In this document: piece after piece, positions 1-7,823 of the stretch
Layout of the letters: each line of letters opens with the position of its first letter
Position numbering within the stretch: the stretch's first letter is position 1
Source of the DNA: Lachnospiraceae bacterium
GTDB lineage: Bacteria; Bacillota; Clostridia; Lachnospirales; Lachnospiraceae
NCBI GenBank assembly: GCA_015056795.1
Contig: SVFO01000032.1
Location: 4,258 to 46,912, forward strand
Length of the DNA: 42,655 nucleotides
Direction: 5' to 3'
The notes under the pieces: model-generated
Database searches by the model: none
What the model was told of the DNA's origin: nothing
Seen by the model: the letters and a program-made list of their open reading frames with translations, nothing else
Translations under genes and position numbers: made by a program

Positions 1-659
1 AAGATGCCAGCCAGATCCCGCCGAAAGGTTATATGCTTTTCTTCCATCAATCGATTGTCGATCTCCTCGAATTCCTGATAGCACTTAGGCTCTATCAAAA
101 GAGAATAATAGGAAAAGCTGCTTCCCATGAGAAGATCCTCATAGATGCCTGCCACCGTATATTCCTTCTCTCCGAAATAGTCGGAATCCATGGTCATGGT
201 ATCCCCAACGGAGACGCCAAGATTCCTCGCAGAATAAAGGTTCAGATATAGCTTTTCGCCACTCACGCTATCATCACGCTCAAGAAAATTCAACGTGCGC
301 TCATAGTCATCCTCCCGCTTTTCCAGGATGACAAAATCATCGACCTCCTTCTCCTTTTTTGAGGCAGAGGTCTTGACACGCATGGTTCCTGGCATCATGA
401 TTTCCTTCAGCCAATACGAGCCGATTTTCTGTTGCTGATTCAGGGCATTCTGCAGCTCCTCCCTGTCAAAAATGCCATAACAGATGGCCGTTGGAACCCT
501 TCGCTTTTCCACGCGCTCGTCATACATGCTTTCATAATTTCCAACGATCAATGCCGTATGTAACAAAAGCCCCGCCAGGGTTAAGATCAGAAAGAAAAGA
601 ATCAGTTGTCCCTTGTCCTTGCGGGCATTTGCTTTGATTAATCTCCACAGCTTTCCCAT
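1..659 (-). CDS. FtsX/MacB-type ABC transporter permease, N-terminal part (runs off the window)
   Basis: This is the membrane subunit of an ABC exporter, cut off by the window edge after about 219 residues. I read it directly from the minus strand: an ATG at 659 follows a GGAGGA ribosome binding site. Residues 1-15 are basic (MGKLWRLIKANARKDKG), residues about 18-38 form one membrane helix, and the rest is a long hydrophilic extracytoplasmic segment, as in FtsX/MacB-type permeases where TM1 is followed by a large outer domain. It lies 27 bases downstream of the ATPase gene at 687-1445 on the same strand, so the two almost certainly form one transporter. The early large outer domain argues against a classical ten-helix BceB permease with its domain between TM7 and TM8. 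The substrate cannot be read from the sequence; a peptide or lipid-linked substrate is an inference from context. Confidence 0.85.
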   Translation of the reverse strand, partial: MGKLWRLIKANARKDKGQLILFFLILTLAGLLLHTALIVGNYESMYDERVEKRRVPTAICYGIFDREELQNALNQQQKIGSYWLKEIMMPGTMRVKTSASKKEKEVDDFVILEKREDDYERTLNFLERDDSVSGEKLYLNLYSARNLGVSVGDTMTMDSDYFGEKEYTVAGIYEDLLMGSSFSYYSLLIEPKCYQEFEEIDNRLMEEKHITFRRDLAGI

Positions 660-686
660 AACATCCTCCAATGCGCTAAGGCTCGA

Positions 687-1445
687 TCACCAGCCCTGTT
701 TTTCTAAGAATTGGCGAATCACCTCATGTCGGTCCTGATCACCGCTGACATAAGTACCTGGCTTACACTCACCAACAATGCCTCCGTCACTGAGGTACAG
801 GATGCGGTTGCCGCGTCTTGCGGATTTCACGTCATGCGTCACCATGACGATGGACTGCCCCTTCTGATTTACGGCAGTTAGGACATCCAAAACCGCCTTG
901 ACGCCGGCGCTGTTTAAAGCGCCCGTGGGTTCATCTGCAAAGATCACGTCTGGATCATTGATGAGCGCGCGAACGACTGCTGCCCGCTGCGCCTCACCGC
1001 CAGAGACTTGTGCCGGAAATTTCTTTGTCAGCTCCTCATTGATGCCAACCTGCGCGAACAGCTCCATTGCCTTTTCCTTTAAGTCCTTCTGCTTTTGCCC
1101 TGTCAGCATGCCAGCTGAAATCACATTGTCCATAATGCTCATGTTGTCCACCAAATGAATCTGTTGAAACACAAAGCCGCAATGCTTTCTGCGAAAGACC
1201 GCCAGCTTATCATCGGAATACCTTGTGATGTTTTCTCCCGCATAAAGGATGCTGCCAAGGCTCACCTTATCCATGCCGGAAAGCGCATAAAGAAGCGTTG
1301 ATTTTCCTGCGCCCGACGGCCCCATGATCACCGTGAAATCTCCCTTGTAAATCTCAAGATCTAGATTCTTTAAGATATGCTGCTGCTTTCCTCCCACGGA
1401 AAAGCTCTTCGATAATTTCTCCGTCTGAATAATAACCTCGCTCAC
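687..1445 (-). CDS. ABC transporter ATP-binding protein of an FtsX-type exporter
   Basis: This is the cytoplasmic ATPase that powers the permease encoded directly downstream. It shows Walker A (GPSGAGKST, about residue 42), a Q-loop (FVFQQ), the signature VSGGEAQRAAV, Walker B (VIFADEPTGALN) and the switch histidine (VTHD). The length of 252 residues and the DEPTGALN stretch are typical of the LolD/MacB/BceA group of MacB-like ATPases. The start codon is GTG at 1445, preceded by GGAGAC at good spacing; an upstream extension is not needed. The gene is separated from the two-component system by the oppositely oriented S41 gene, but lies on the same strand as the regulator genes. A role in export of, or protection from, a peptide antibiotic is likely for this subgroup but is an inference. 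Confidence 0.92.
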   Translation of the reverse strand: MSEVIIQTEKLSKSFSVGGKQQHILKNLDLEIYKGDFTVIMGPSGAGKSTLLYALSGMDKVSLGSILYAGENITRYSDDKLAVFRRKHCGFVFQQIHLVDNMSIMDNVISAGMLTGQKQKDLKEKAMELFAQVGINEELTKKFPAQVSGGEAQRAAVVRALINDPDVIFADEPTGALNSAGVKAVLDVLTAVNQKGQSIVMVTHDVKSARRGNRILYLSDGGIVGECKPGTYVSGDQDRHEVIRQFLEKQGW

Positions 1446-1683
1446 GCTTTCGTCTCCATTCCTTTTTTATCATTCCATCTTTCTTTATCCAAGCGTTTCT
1501 TCTGTTATAAATCTCTCGCTCTTGTTCATCGCTTGTAACCATCATAATTCATTTACAACCAGAAATCTTTGCCTAAGTTTTAATTCTTTGTTTTATGCAT
1601 AATTAAAAATTACGCAAAGAATTTTTTCTTAGATTCGCTATACTAGAAGTAAGAACATGATTTGGTAAGGAAAGGAAGAAATT

Positions 1684-3426
1684 ATGATCATTCTAAAATA
1701 TATTTATTTAGTATTCCGAATGTTTGAAGCATCCTATCAGCGTATGGTAATCTTTCTGCTGTTATCTCTTGTAGTGCTTACCATTTTGCATCACTTTATG
1801 AAGGAAAAGAAGGAGAAAATATGGTGTGCGCTCTGTGCGATTCCCCTGCTGGTCTTCCTTGTTTTCTATTTTATGAATCGCATTCTCGGCAATGCCGAGA
1901 TGACTCTGCAGCGTTATGCATCTCTTGGCATCGTAGCACTGTTACTTCTCTTGTGGGGCACCGTTATTTTCTTCAAGAGAGACTATAAGGCTTACATGAT
2001 CCTGACCTACATCTTCACCATCCTTTGGCTGGTGATCGGCATTATCTTTGTTACTGTTTGTCTGAGCAGGGTCTATGTCGGAAATCACTCTCATGACGGT
2101 TGGGAGGAAAGCTTTGAGAAAACCATTGAAGATCTTGGAACTGCCTATGTTCTTCGCGATTGGAAGGAATTAGATTATGACGCTCTCAAGGAAAAATACC
2201 TTCCGCTGGTGCGGGAGGCTGAAAGAACCCACGATGAGGTTGCCATGCTCATGGCGCTCTATGAGCTTCGCTATGATCTGTATGACGGTCACGTAAGAGT
2301 GAGGACGACAAATTCTGCCGCAAAGCAAGAAGCAGCGGAGCGTCTTGCCGGAAATGATTACGGCTTCTCCCTGTTCCAGGCGGAAAACGGTGACTATCTC
2401 GCCGTTCTCGTGGAGGAGGACTGCGAGGCGAATCGTCTTGGCATTCAAAATGGAACCATCATCACAAAGTGGGATGGCGTTCCTGTGGAAGAGGCCGTAA
2501 AAGATGTAAAATGCATCGATACCTTTTATGTTTTCAGCTACCTAGAGAACGAGCAAATCTTCCAGCCCATCTTTCTTGCTGGTCATGGCGGTGATACGCT
2601 TCAGGTAACCTTTCTCGATGAGAATGCAAAAGAAAAGACGGTCACCGTCAGTGCGATGGGGAATTATCTGGAGCGACGCACGAAGGCCATCAAGATATTT
2701 TATGGAACACCTGCAGACAACGAGAATTTCCATACCTGTATGATAAATGATCACGTGGGGTATCTTAGAATCACGGAGGAATCCTATCTGGGTGATCCTA
2801 CCATGGATATTATCAAGTGCAGTATCGCGGGATATTCAAAGGAATTGTATGATGATTTGAATGCGAAATTAGAAGGCCTGCGGGAGCAGGGGATGGATCG
2901 CCTGATCATTGATCTAAGAAATAATGACGGTGGCTACAGCTATCTCTCCAAATCCTTGATTGGACTCTTTACGGATCAGGTTCAGCCGAGCGACATGGGC
3001 TACTATCTGAATGGCAGCTATCATGCCGTTCTCTCTCCGATGGCGTATGGAACAGGCCCCTGGAAGGAGCTTCCTCTCATCGTTTTGGTCAATGGCGAAA
3101 CTGGGAGCTCTGGAGATTGTATGGCGTATCTTCTTAAGACCTATGCCCATGCCAAGCTGATTGGGAATTCCACGACCTGGGGCTGCGCACAGTGTACTGG
3201 CGGTTGCTCCATTCTCTCCAATGGGGAATTCTCCTTCTTCTATCCCATCGCGTCAACGCCTGGAGAAGACAATCTACCCATCATTGACGCGAGGTCTGAC
3301 CGCAAGGCTCGGATCACGCTGGACTACCAGATTACCTACGACAGGGAGGGCGTGCTAGAGCTCTTTGGAGACGGAGAAAGGGACGTCGTTTTAGAGAAAG
3401 CGCTTGCACTCATGGATGAGAACTGA
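1684..3426 (+). CDS. Membrane-anchored S41-family peptidase (tail-specific protease fold, NSR-like Ser-His arrangement)
   Basis: This 580-residue protein has four predicted membrane helices (about 22-37, 47-64, 81-97, 104-127) followed by an extracytoplasmic S41 peptidase domain. Within it I see a DGH motif (Asp201-His203, YDGHVRV), a PDZ-like stretch (about 225-325), the core LRNNDGG (411-417) and the nucleophile region TGSSGD with Ser476. In C-terminal processing peptidases a Lys about 25 residues after the Ser is catalytic; here that position is Cys501, in a CAQCTGGC cluster (Cys501, 504, 508). The DGH plus Ser arrangement recalls S41 enzymes such as the nisin resistance protein NSR, which is known to use a Ser-His pair. 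It starts at an ATG after AAAGGAAG and ends one base from the convergent kinase gene. The neighbourhood of an ABC exporter and two-component genes supports a role in cell-envelope peptide resistance, which remains an inference. Confidence 0.85.
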   Translation: MIILKYIYLVFRMFEASYQRMVIFLLLSLVVLTILHHFMKEKKEKIWCALCAIPLLVFLVFYFMNRILGNAEMTLQRYASLGIVALLLLLWGTVIFFKRDYKAYMILTYIFTILWLVIGIIFVTVCLSRVYVGNHSHDGWEESFEKTIEDLGTAYVLRDWKELDYDALKEKYLPLVREAERTHDEVAMLMALYELRYDLYDGHVRVRTTNSAAKQEAAERLAGNDYGFSLFQAENGDYLAVLVEEDCEANRLGIQNGTIITKWDGVPVEEAVKDVKCIDTFYVFSYLENEQIFQPIFLAGHGGDTLQVTFLDENAKEKTVTVSAMGNYLERRTKAIKIFYGTPADNENFHTCMINDHVGYLRITEESYLGDPTMDIIKCSIAGYSKELYDDLNAKLEGLREQGMDRLIIDLRNNDGGYSYLSKSLIGLFTDQVQPSDMGYYLNGSYHAVLSPMAYGTGPWKELPLIVLVNGETGSSGDCMAYLLKTYAHAKLIGNSTTWGCAQCTGGCSILSNGEFSFFYPIASTPGEDNLPIIDARSDRKARITLDYQITYDREGVLELFGDGERDVVLEKALALMDEN

Positions 3427-3427
3427 C

Positions 3428-4726
3428 TTATGCCAAAGGGAGTCTTAGGATCACTGCAAAGCCATCGTCTTGATTTTTGCAGCTAAGGCTCCCTTCCATT
3501 TTCTTCATGAGGTAGGAGGAAAGATACAGACCAAGTCCTGCGCCGTCCTTTCCTGCGCTGTTGGAGCCTCTCTTAAACTTTTCTACGATGAGGGGTAGCT
3601 CCTCCTCAGGAACGCCGCCGCCATGATCGCAGAATTCCAGTGCAAGATACTCTATCTCTGCAAGCTTCTCGAAAGAACCCTTGACCTGAATTTCCGTGTT
3701 TGCGTATTTATAAGAATTCGAGATGATGTTGCCAATCACCTGACTAAGCCGTAAAGAATCCATGCGGACAACGCCTTCTGGAATCTCTGCCTGCGTCACG
3801 AGATGACGATGGTCTGCTTCCTGAAGCATACGCTGGATTTCATCGGTCGATACCTCCTCCATGTGAACCTCCAGATGCTCTAGCTCCTCGAGCGTTGCAT
3901 GGAACAAATTGGAAATCAATCGATCAATCTGATCTGCCTTGGCATTGATTGCCTGCATCGTCTGCTTCTGCTCCGCATCCTCCGTGGAAAGCTCCATCAC
4001 TTCTGCCATCGCCTTGATGGATGCCACTGGCGTCTTGATGTCATGAGAGAGCTGCGCAATCAGCTCCTTTCGGCTATTGACCGCCGCCTCCTCGCGAAGT
4101 CTCGAAGCCTTTAGCTCCTCACGCATGAGATCAAAGCTCTGCGTAAATGCGCCAAAGACATTCTCGCGGTCCATTTCCAGAGGCATGTCAAGATTTCCCA
4201 TGGCAACCTGCCGCGCAAAGCCCTCCATCTGTTCAAACGGTTGAATGACCTTCTTGCGCAGATAAAACGCATAGCCCACCATGCATAGGGCAAGGAGCGC
4301 TGACATGCCAAAAAACAATAGGGCAAGCCGCTCGTTTCGCCATGCCTGCGCATCCCGATTCTCATTATGAATCAAAAGCTTTCCGAGGATCTTACCGTCT
4401 GACGTGACGTCACGAATCAGGTCAAAATTCATGGTCGCCTGCGATTCATTCACGGAGAGTCCGTCCTTCGTCTGGAATAAAACCTTCCCCTCAGAATCGA
4501 TCACTACAAACTCCATTCCCTCTGGAGAATTCTGTCGTAAGGCCTCCGTATCTCCGCCCTGAAGCTCTGTCCAATGCTGTTCCACGAAAATAATCAAGCG
4601 ATTTACCTGCACGGTAAACTCGCTTGATTTTTCCTGCTCCGCTGATTTATTTAAGATAAGCGCCGCCCCCAGTGCTCCAATCACTAAGCACAGCAGCGAC
4701 AACGCCATGATTACCTTCGTCCTCAT
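3428..4726 (-). CDS. Sensor histidine kinase (two-component system)
   Basis: This is a 432-residue membrane sensor kinase. Helices at about 5-26 and 134-156 enclose an outer sensor domain of about 105 residues, followed by a HAMP-like linker (157-210). The H-box is QLSHDIKTP with phospho-acceptor His228, the N-box is around NIISNSYKYA (333-342), and the D/G boxes are FCDHGGGVP and GAGLGLYL. The sizeable outer domain differs from the intramembrane-sensing BceS type, which has almost no loop. Its ATG overlaps the end of the Nudix gene by 4 bases, and its ribosome binding site (AGGAG) lies inside that gene, so translation is probably coupled. Its partner is the response regulator at 5057-5893. 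Targets are unknown; the nearby ABC exporter and S41 peptidase are the obvious candidates. Confidence 0.93.
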   Translation of the reverse strand: MRTKVIMALSLLCLVIGALGAALILNKSAEQEKSSEFTVQVNRLIIFVEQHWTELQGGDTEALRQNSPEGMEFVVIDSEGKVLFQTKDGLSVNESQATMNFDLIRDVTSDGKILGKLLIHNENRDAQAWRNERLALLFFGMSALLALCMVGYAFYLRKKVIQPFEQMEGFARQVAMGNLDMPLEMDRENVFGAFTQSFDLMREELKASRLREEAAVNSRKELIAQLSHDIKTPVASIKAMAEVMELSTEDAEQKQTMQAINAKADQIDRLISNLFHATLEELEHLEVHMEEVSTDEIQRMLQEADHRHLVTQAEIPEGVVRMDSLRLSQVIGNIISNSYKYANTEIQVKGSFEKLAEIEYLALEFCDHGGGVPEEELPLIVEKFKRGSNSAGKDGAGLGLYLSSYLMKKMEGSLSCKNQDDGFAVILRLPLA

Positions 4727-5022
4727 TTCATCCAGCTCCTACTGCCATATTGCATCCCCTCTAACAGGCCATAGCCATCCTTAACTATTAGATTCTGATA
4801 GATCCCTGTCAGATGTTCGGGCTCACAAAGAATTCCTGATTCCTCAAAAACCTCTCGTTTGAGCGCCTCCGTGATGATCTCTCCCTGCTCTGCCGTTCCC
4901 CCAGGCAGCTCCCAGCCGCGGATCGGATTCCGTATCAACAGGATCAGCCCATCCTTGCGAACGAGACCACACGCAGATACAAAATGATAGGGGAACTGCT
5001 TATTTTCCAGCCACTGATCCAT
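4723..5022 (-). CDS. Short Nudix hydrolase-like protein between regulator and kinase
   Basis: This 99-residue product carries a complete Nudix box: G-x5-E-x7-REVFEESGI, from GTAEQGE through EESGI at about residues 42-64. This box binds Mg2+ and hydrolyses nucleoside diphosphates linked to another moiety. The usual strand RNPIRGWELPGG precedes it. Nudix domains are normally 130 residues or more; here the protein ends about 35 residues after the box, so the last strands and helix of the fold are missing. It has a strong ribosome binding site (AAGGAG, 7 bases from ATG 5022), is 34 bases after the regulator stop, and overlaps the kinase start. It may be a degraded insert kept because it carries the kinase's translation signal, or a trimmed active enzyme. 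Confidence 0.78.
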   Translation of the reverse strand: MDQWLENKQFPYHFVSACGLVRKDGLILLIRNPIRGWELPGGTAEQGEIITEALKREVFEESGILCEPEHLTGIYQNLIVKDGYGLLEGMQYGSRSWMK

Positions 5023-5056
5023 CTGTTATCTCCTTATGTATCCATCTGTTAGATTC

Positions 5057-5893
5057 TTAGTTGTCGTATTCCAAAATAAAGCCAACGCCCCAAACCGTTT
5101 TAATATACTTGGGCTCCTTCGGATTCTCCTCGAGCTTTTCTCGCAGATGCCTGATATGGACATTGAGCGTAACGTCGCCCACAAACTCCGTCTCCCAAAT
5201 CCTCTCAAAGAATTCATCCTTCGAAATGATCCGATTTTTATTCTGGAGAAGGTAGCTTAGGATCTTATACTCCATGGCCTTCAAACGCTCCTCACCATGT
5301 TGCCCCTTCACCATGCCGCTTCTAAGGTCCACGGTAACATCCCCGAACCTTACAATATCCTGCGTTGTCGCTTCTGACGTACGCTTCGTATTTTTGTCAC
5401 CAAGGTTCGCCCCACTTATTTCCTTTCCTCGGAGATCCTGTCCTTCCATGCCTTCCTTACTACTTCCATTCAGCCCCTGACCTTCCGCTTTCCCCGTATC
5501 CGCTTGCTTTGCTGCCTTGCTGGCCTCATAGCGCTTTAATACGGCCTTCACCTTCGCCAGCAGAACTCCAAGGGAATAAGGCTTGCAAATATAATCATCG
5601 CCGCCAATGTTGAGCGCCAGCATCATGTCATCCTCACTGGATCTCGCACTGATAAACAGGATGGGGACATCCGTTTCCCTTCGCAGCTTTTGGCATAGGT
5701 CAAAGCCAGAATCTCCGCCCAGATTAATGTCCAGCAGGATCAGGCTGACGGTATTCTCCTCCAGATATTCCAGCGCGGATTGCGCATCAAAGGCATAGTC
5801 TGTTTTAATGCCAGACATGTTAAAATACTTCGCCGTATATTCCGTCAGTTCGACCTCATCGTCAATGATAAATACGCTGGTATGCACCTTCAT
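5057..5893 (-). CDS. OmpR/PhoB-family response regulator with long inter-domain linker
   Basis: The N-terminal receiver domain (about 1-120) has the acidic pair Asp11-Asp12, phospho-acceptor Asp55 (LILLDINLG), the Ser/Thr position (LFISARS) and Lys (ICKPY). The C-terminal winged helix (about 187-278) matches the OmpR type (LNVHIRHLREKL, YIKTVWGVGF). It should bind DNA and regulate transcription on phosphorylation by the downstream kinase. At 278 residues it is about 45-50 longer than usual: residues about 127-180 form a hydrophilic, Gly/Lys/Glu-rich linker that looks disordered. ATG 5893 sits very close to its AGGAG; GTG at 5887 (Val3) has better spacing and may be the real start. It is the first gene of the regulator-Nudix-kinase operon. 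Confidence 0.93.
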   Translation of the reverse strand: MKVHTSVFIIDDEVELTEYTAKYFNMSGIKTDYAFDAQSALEYLEENTVSLILLDINLGGDSGFDLCQKLRRETDVPILFISARSSEDDMMLALNIGGDDYICKPYSLGVLLAKVKAVLKRYEASKAAKQADTGKAEGQGLNGSSKEGMEGQDLRGKEISGANLGDKNTKRTSEATTQDIVRFGDVTVDLRSGMVKGQHGEERLKAMEYKILSYLLQNKNRIISKDEFFERIWETEFVGDVTLNVHIRHLREKLEENPKEPKYIKTVWGVGFILEYDN

Positions 5894-5957
5894 CCTCTCC
5901 TACTCAAATCACTTCGCGATATGTTTGCACTCTTCAATCGCCTTGTTTCATTACACT

Positions 5958-7346
5958 TTATATGATCTTGCGCCTGCGACGTCTCCGCGGCCTCGTTCCA
6001 AGGTTTTTCTTAGCGATCCTTTGTCTTTGCTTGAGTTCGTCCATCAGGCGCTTTCGTTCCTCGGGATCCGTTTCCTGCTCGATTTGCTTTTCCAATTCGC
6101 CCTTGCGATATTCCGCAAGAACCTCCTGCACCTTGGAATAATCCCGCTCAAACAAAAGCTCGCTGACCTGTGCCCTCAAAAGCTCCTCTGATATTTTCTC
6201 TGGAACGCGCTCTAAGATTTTGTCAAACAGCTTCGCCTTACTGAGCTGCTTATACTTCGGCATCTCATTCCATTCCTGTAGCTGCGCCAGCTCTGGCCGC
6301 CATAAAAGCTCCAGCTTCTTTTTCCACTTTACCTTCGGGTTTGGAAGCGGTTTTCGAAGCACATAAAAATCAAACTTTTCATCTACGATTTCGACCGTGA
6401 TAATGCCCCAATAGGCTGGCACGTGCTCTGGGACATGCTCTCCGTGACTTGTTCCCACAACGATGATATTGTAATCAAAATAGCGATCATAATCCTTTAT
6501 CTGATCCGCAAGTCTGACATAGGTATCCGCATCACTCTTGATTTCAATGCCATACAGCGCATCCGGCAAAACCATCACCACGTCCGCACGGGACTTCCCC
6601 ATGGTTTTCTCCTCAATGATGCGCATCTTCCCATAATACTCCTCTAAAAAAGTAAATAATGGCTCGCGAATATCCTTATCCTTCAAGGGCTCTTTTTTGA
6701 TATGCGTGCTTTTTCCCTCGATAGAGCTATCTGTCAGTTCCTCTTCCGTATTCCTCATCAAATCCTGCTTTGATGAGGCTTTGTCTGCTTTCTTTGTTCT
6801 GCCTTTCGTCTGATTTGAAAGCTCTGTTCTCTCTTGTAGTCTCTCACAGATCTCCACGACGATCTCCCGCAGGGATTTTCTATAGCAATCAATCGTCAGA
6901 TCTGCATATCGTTCATACAAAGGCAGCCGTTCCTGATAAAGCTCCCACAAATTCTGCCCAGGGCGCACGGTGACGCCGCGGGTTTGTAGGTCTCCCACGC
7001 GCTCCTCAATTTCCGCATAGGGGAGCTGTAAATATATGATCGTCGCCGTTTTCTGAAAATGCTTCATGGCATTCTTGCCATACACGGCGCTGCCACCTGT
7101 TGTGATTACGGTTTTCTTGCGCTTAATTGAGGCATTGATTTCGTCTTCAATATCCCAAAAGCCCTCCACGCCATGCTCTTCGATTAATTCCTGTAGTAGC
7201 TTCCCATAGTGCTCTTGAATCACCAAATCAGAATCCAAAAATTGATAGCCCAGGCGCTTTGCAAGGACAACGCCCACCGTACTTTTTCCAGCTCCGGGCA
7301 TACCGATCAAAACTATATTTTCCATGCTTATTTTTCTGTTCTCCAT
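5958..7346 (-). CDS. Shikimate-kinase-like P-loop kinase fused to an sce7726-type PD-(D/E)XK domain
   Basis: Residues 1-170 are a shikimate-kinase-type NMP-kinase fold with Walker A GMPGAGKST, a DSD motif, TTGGSAVYG and RLPLYERYAD. The Arg that holds the shikimate carboxylate in AroK (GFRD) is Trp here (GFWDIED) and the lid sequence diverges, so the substrate may not be shikimate. After a charged linker (about 175-225), residues about 230-345 resemble sce7726-family proteins: ADVVMV, GIEIKSD, RLADQIKDYDRYFD, VVGTSHG and AYWGI. The Asp and E-I-K form a PD-(D/E)XK nuclease signature. The C-terminus is helical, charged and ends in a polybasic tail (RPRRRRRR). ATG 7346 has AGGAA just upstream; Met8 is an alternative. 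It stands alone downstream of the small membrane protein, upstream of the regulator operon. Function is unknown. Confidence 0.8.
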   Translation of the reverse strand: MENRKISMENIVLIGMPGAGKSTVGVVLAKRLGYQFLDSDLVIQEHYGKLLQELIEEHGVEGFWDIEDEINASIKRKKTVITTGGSAVYGKNAMKHFQKTATIIYLQLPYAEIEERVGDLQTRGVTVRPGQNLWELYQERLPLYERYADLTIDCYRKSLREIVVEICERLQERTELSNQTKGRTKKADKASSKQDLMRNTEEELTDSSIEGKSTHIKKEPLKDKDIREPLFTFLEEYYGKMRIIEEKTMGKSRADVVMVLPDALYGIEIKSDADTYVRLADQIKDYDRYFDYNIIVVGTSHGEHVPEHVPAYWGIITVEIVDEKFDFYVLRKPLPNPKVKWKKKLELLWRPELAQLQEWNEMPKYKQLSKAKLFDKILERVPEKISEELLRAQVSELLFERDYSKVQEVLAEYRKGELEKQIEQETDPEERKRLMDELKQRQRIAKKNLGTRPRRRRRRKII

Positions 7347-7436
7347 TGTTCCTAACCGTCATCACTACCTATCGTTTCAGACACATATGCTTTCCCTGCC
7401 TTGCATGTCTGACACACTAATTTATGCTAAGTCACG

Positions 7437-7676
7437 TTATGCCAACACATAGACGCCAAGACAACCAAGGATCATCAAAAGAATCCAAAGCACGGCCCAG
7501 ACAATCGCCGTAACGTTGCCGTTTTTCTGATCAATCTTTCGAAAATATTCCCAGAGTGATTCATGGCTTCCAATGCGCCCGACATGACGAAACCAAATGG
7601 ATTCTACGATATATGCAAGAAAACCTGCCATCAAAAACACGACGATACAGACAATGATCGATTCTACCTTACCCAT
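7437..7676 (-). CDS. Small two-helix membrane protein of unknown function
   Basis: This 79-residue protein has two clear hydrophobic segments (about 6-25 and 56-78) flanking a short basic and polar loop with RHVGRIGSHESLWEYFRK. A GAGGG ribosome binding site lies 8 bases before ATG 7676, which supports a real gene. I recognise no family. It lies on the minus strand between the MATE exporter and the kinase-nuclease fusion gene, about 90 bases before the latter, so co-transcription with it is possible. Confidence 0.65.
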   Translation of the reverse strand: MGKVESIIVCIVVFLMAGFLAYIVESIWFRHVGRIGSHESLWEYFRKIDQKNGNVTAIVWAVLWILLMILGCLGVYVLA

Positions 7677-7823
7677 CTTTTTTCCCTCTTATGTTAAGTG
7701 CTTCTGTCACCTTATTTTTCAAGATACCACAGCTCTTTTTTCCTTCCACTCCGTTTTCCGTCCGGCTCAAAACAAAATAATCTCCTGCCGGAGGAAAACT
7801 CCTTTGCGGCTTTTTCTGAAGTT

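Noticed and set aside
7787..7815. Hairpin-like GCCGGAGG...CTCCTTTGCGGC followed by TTTTT on the plus strand.
   Set aside because: The stem is imperfect, and no plus-strand gene ends there. On the minus strand, where the MATE gene ends, no U-run follows it.
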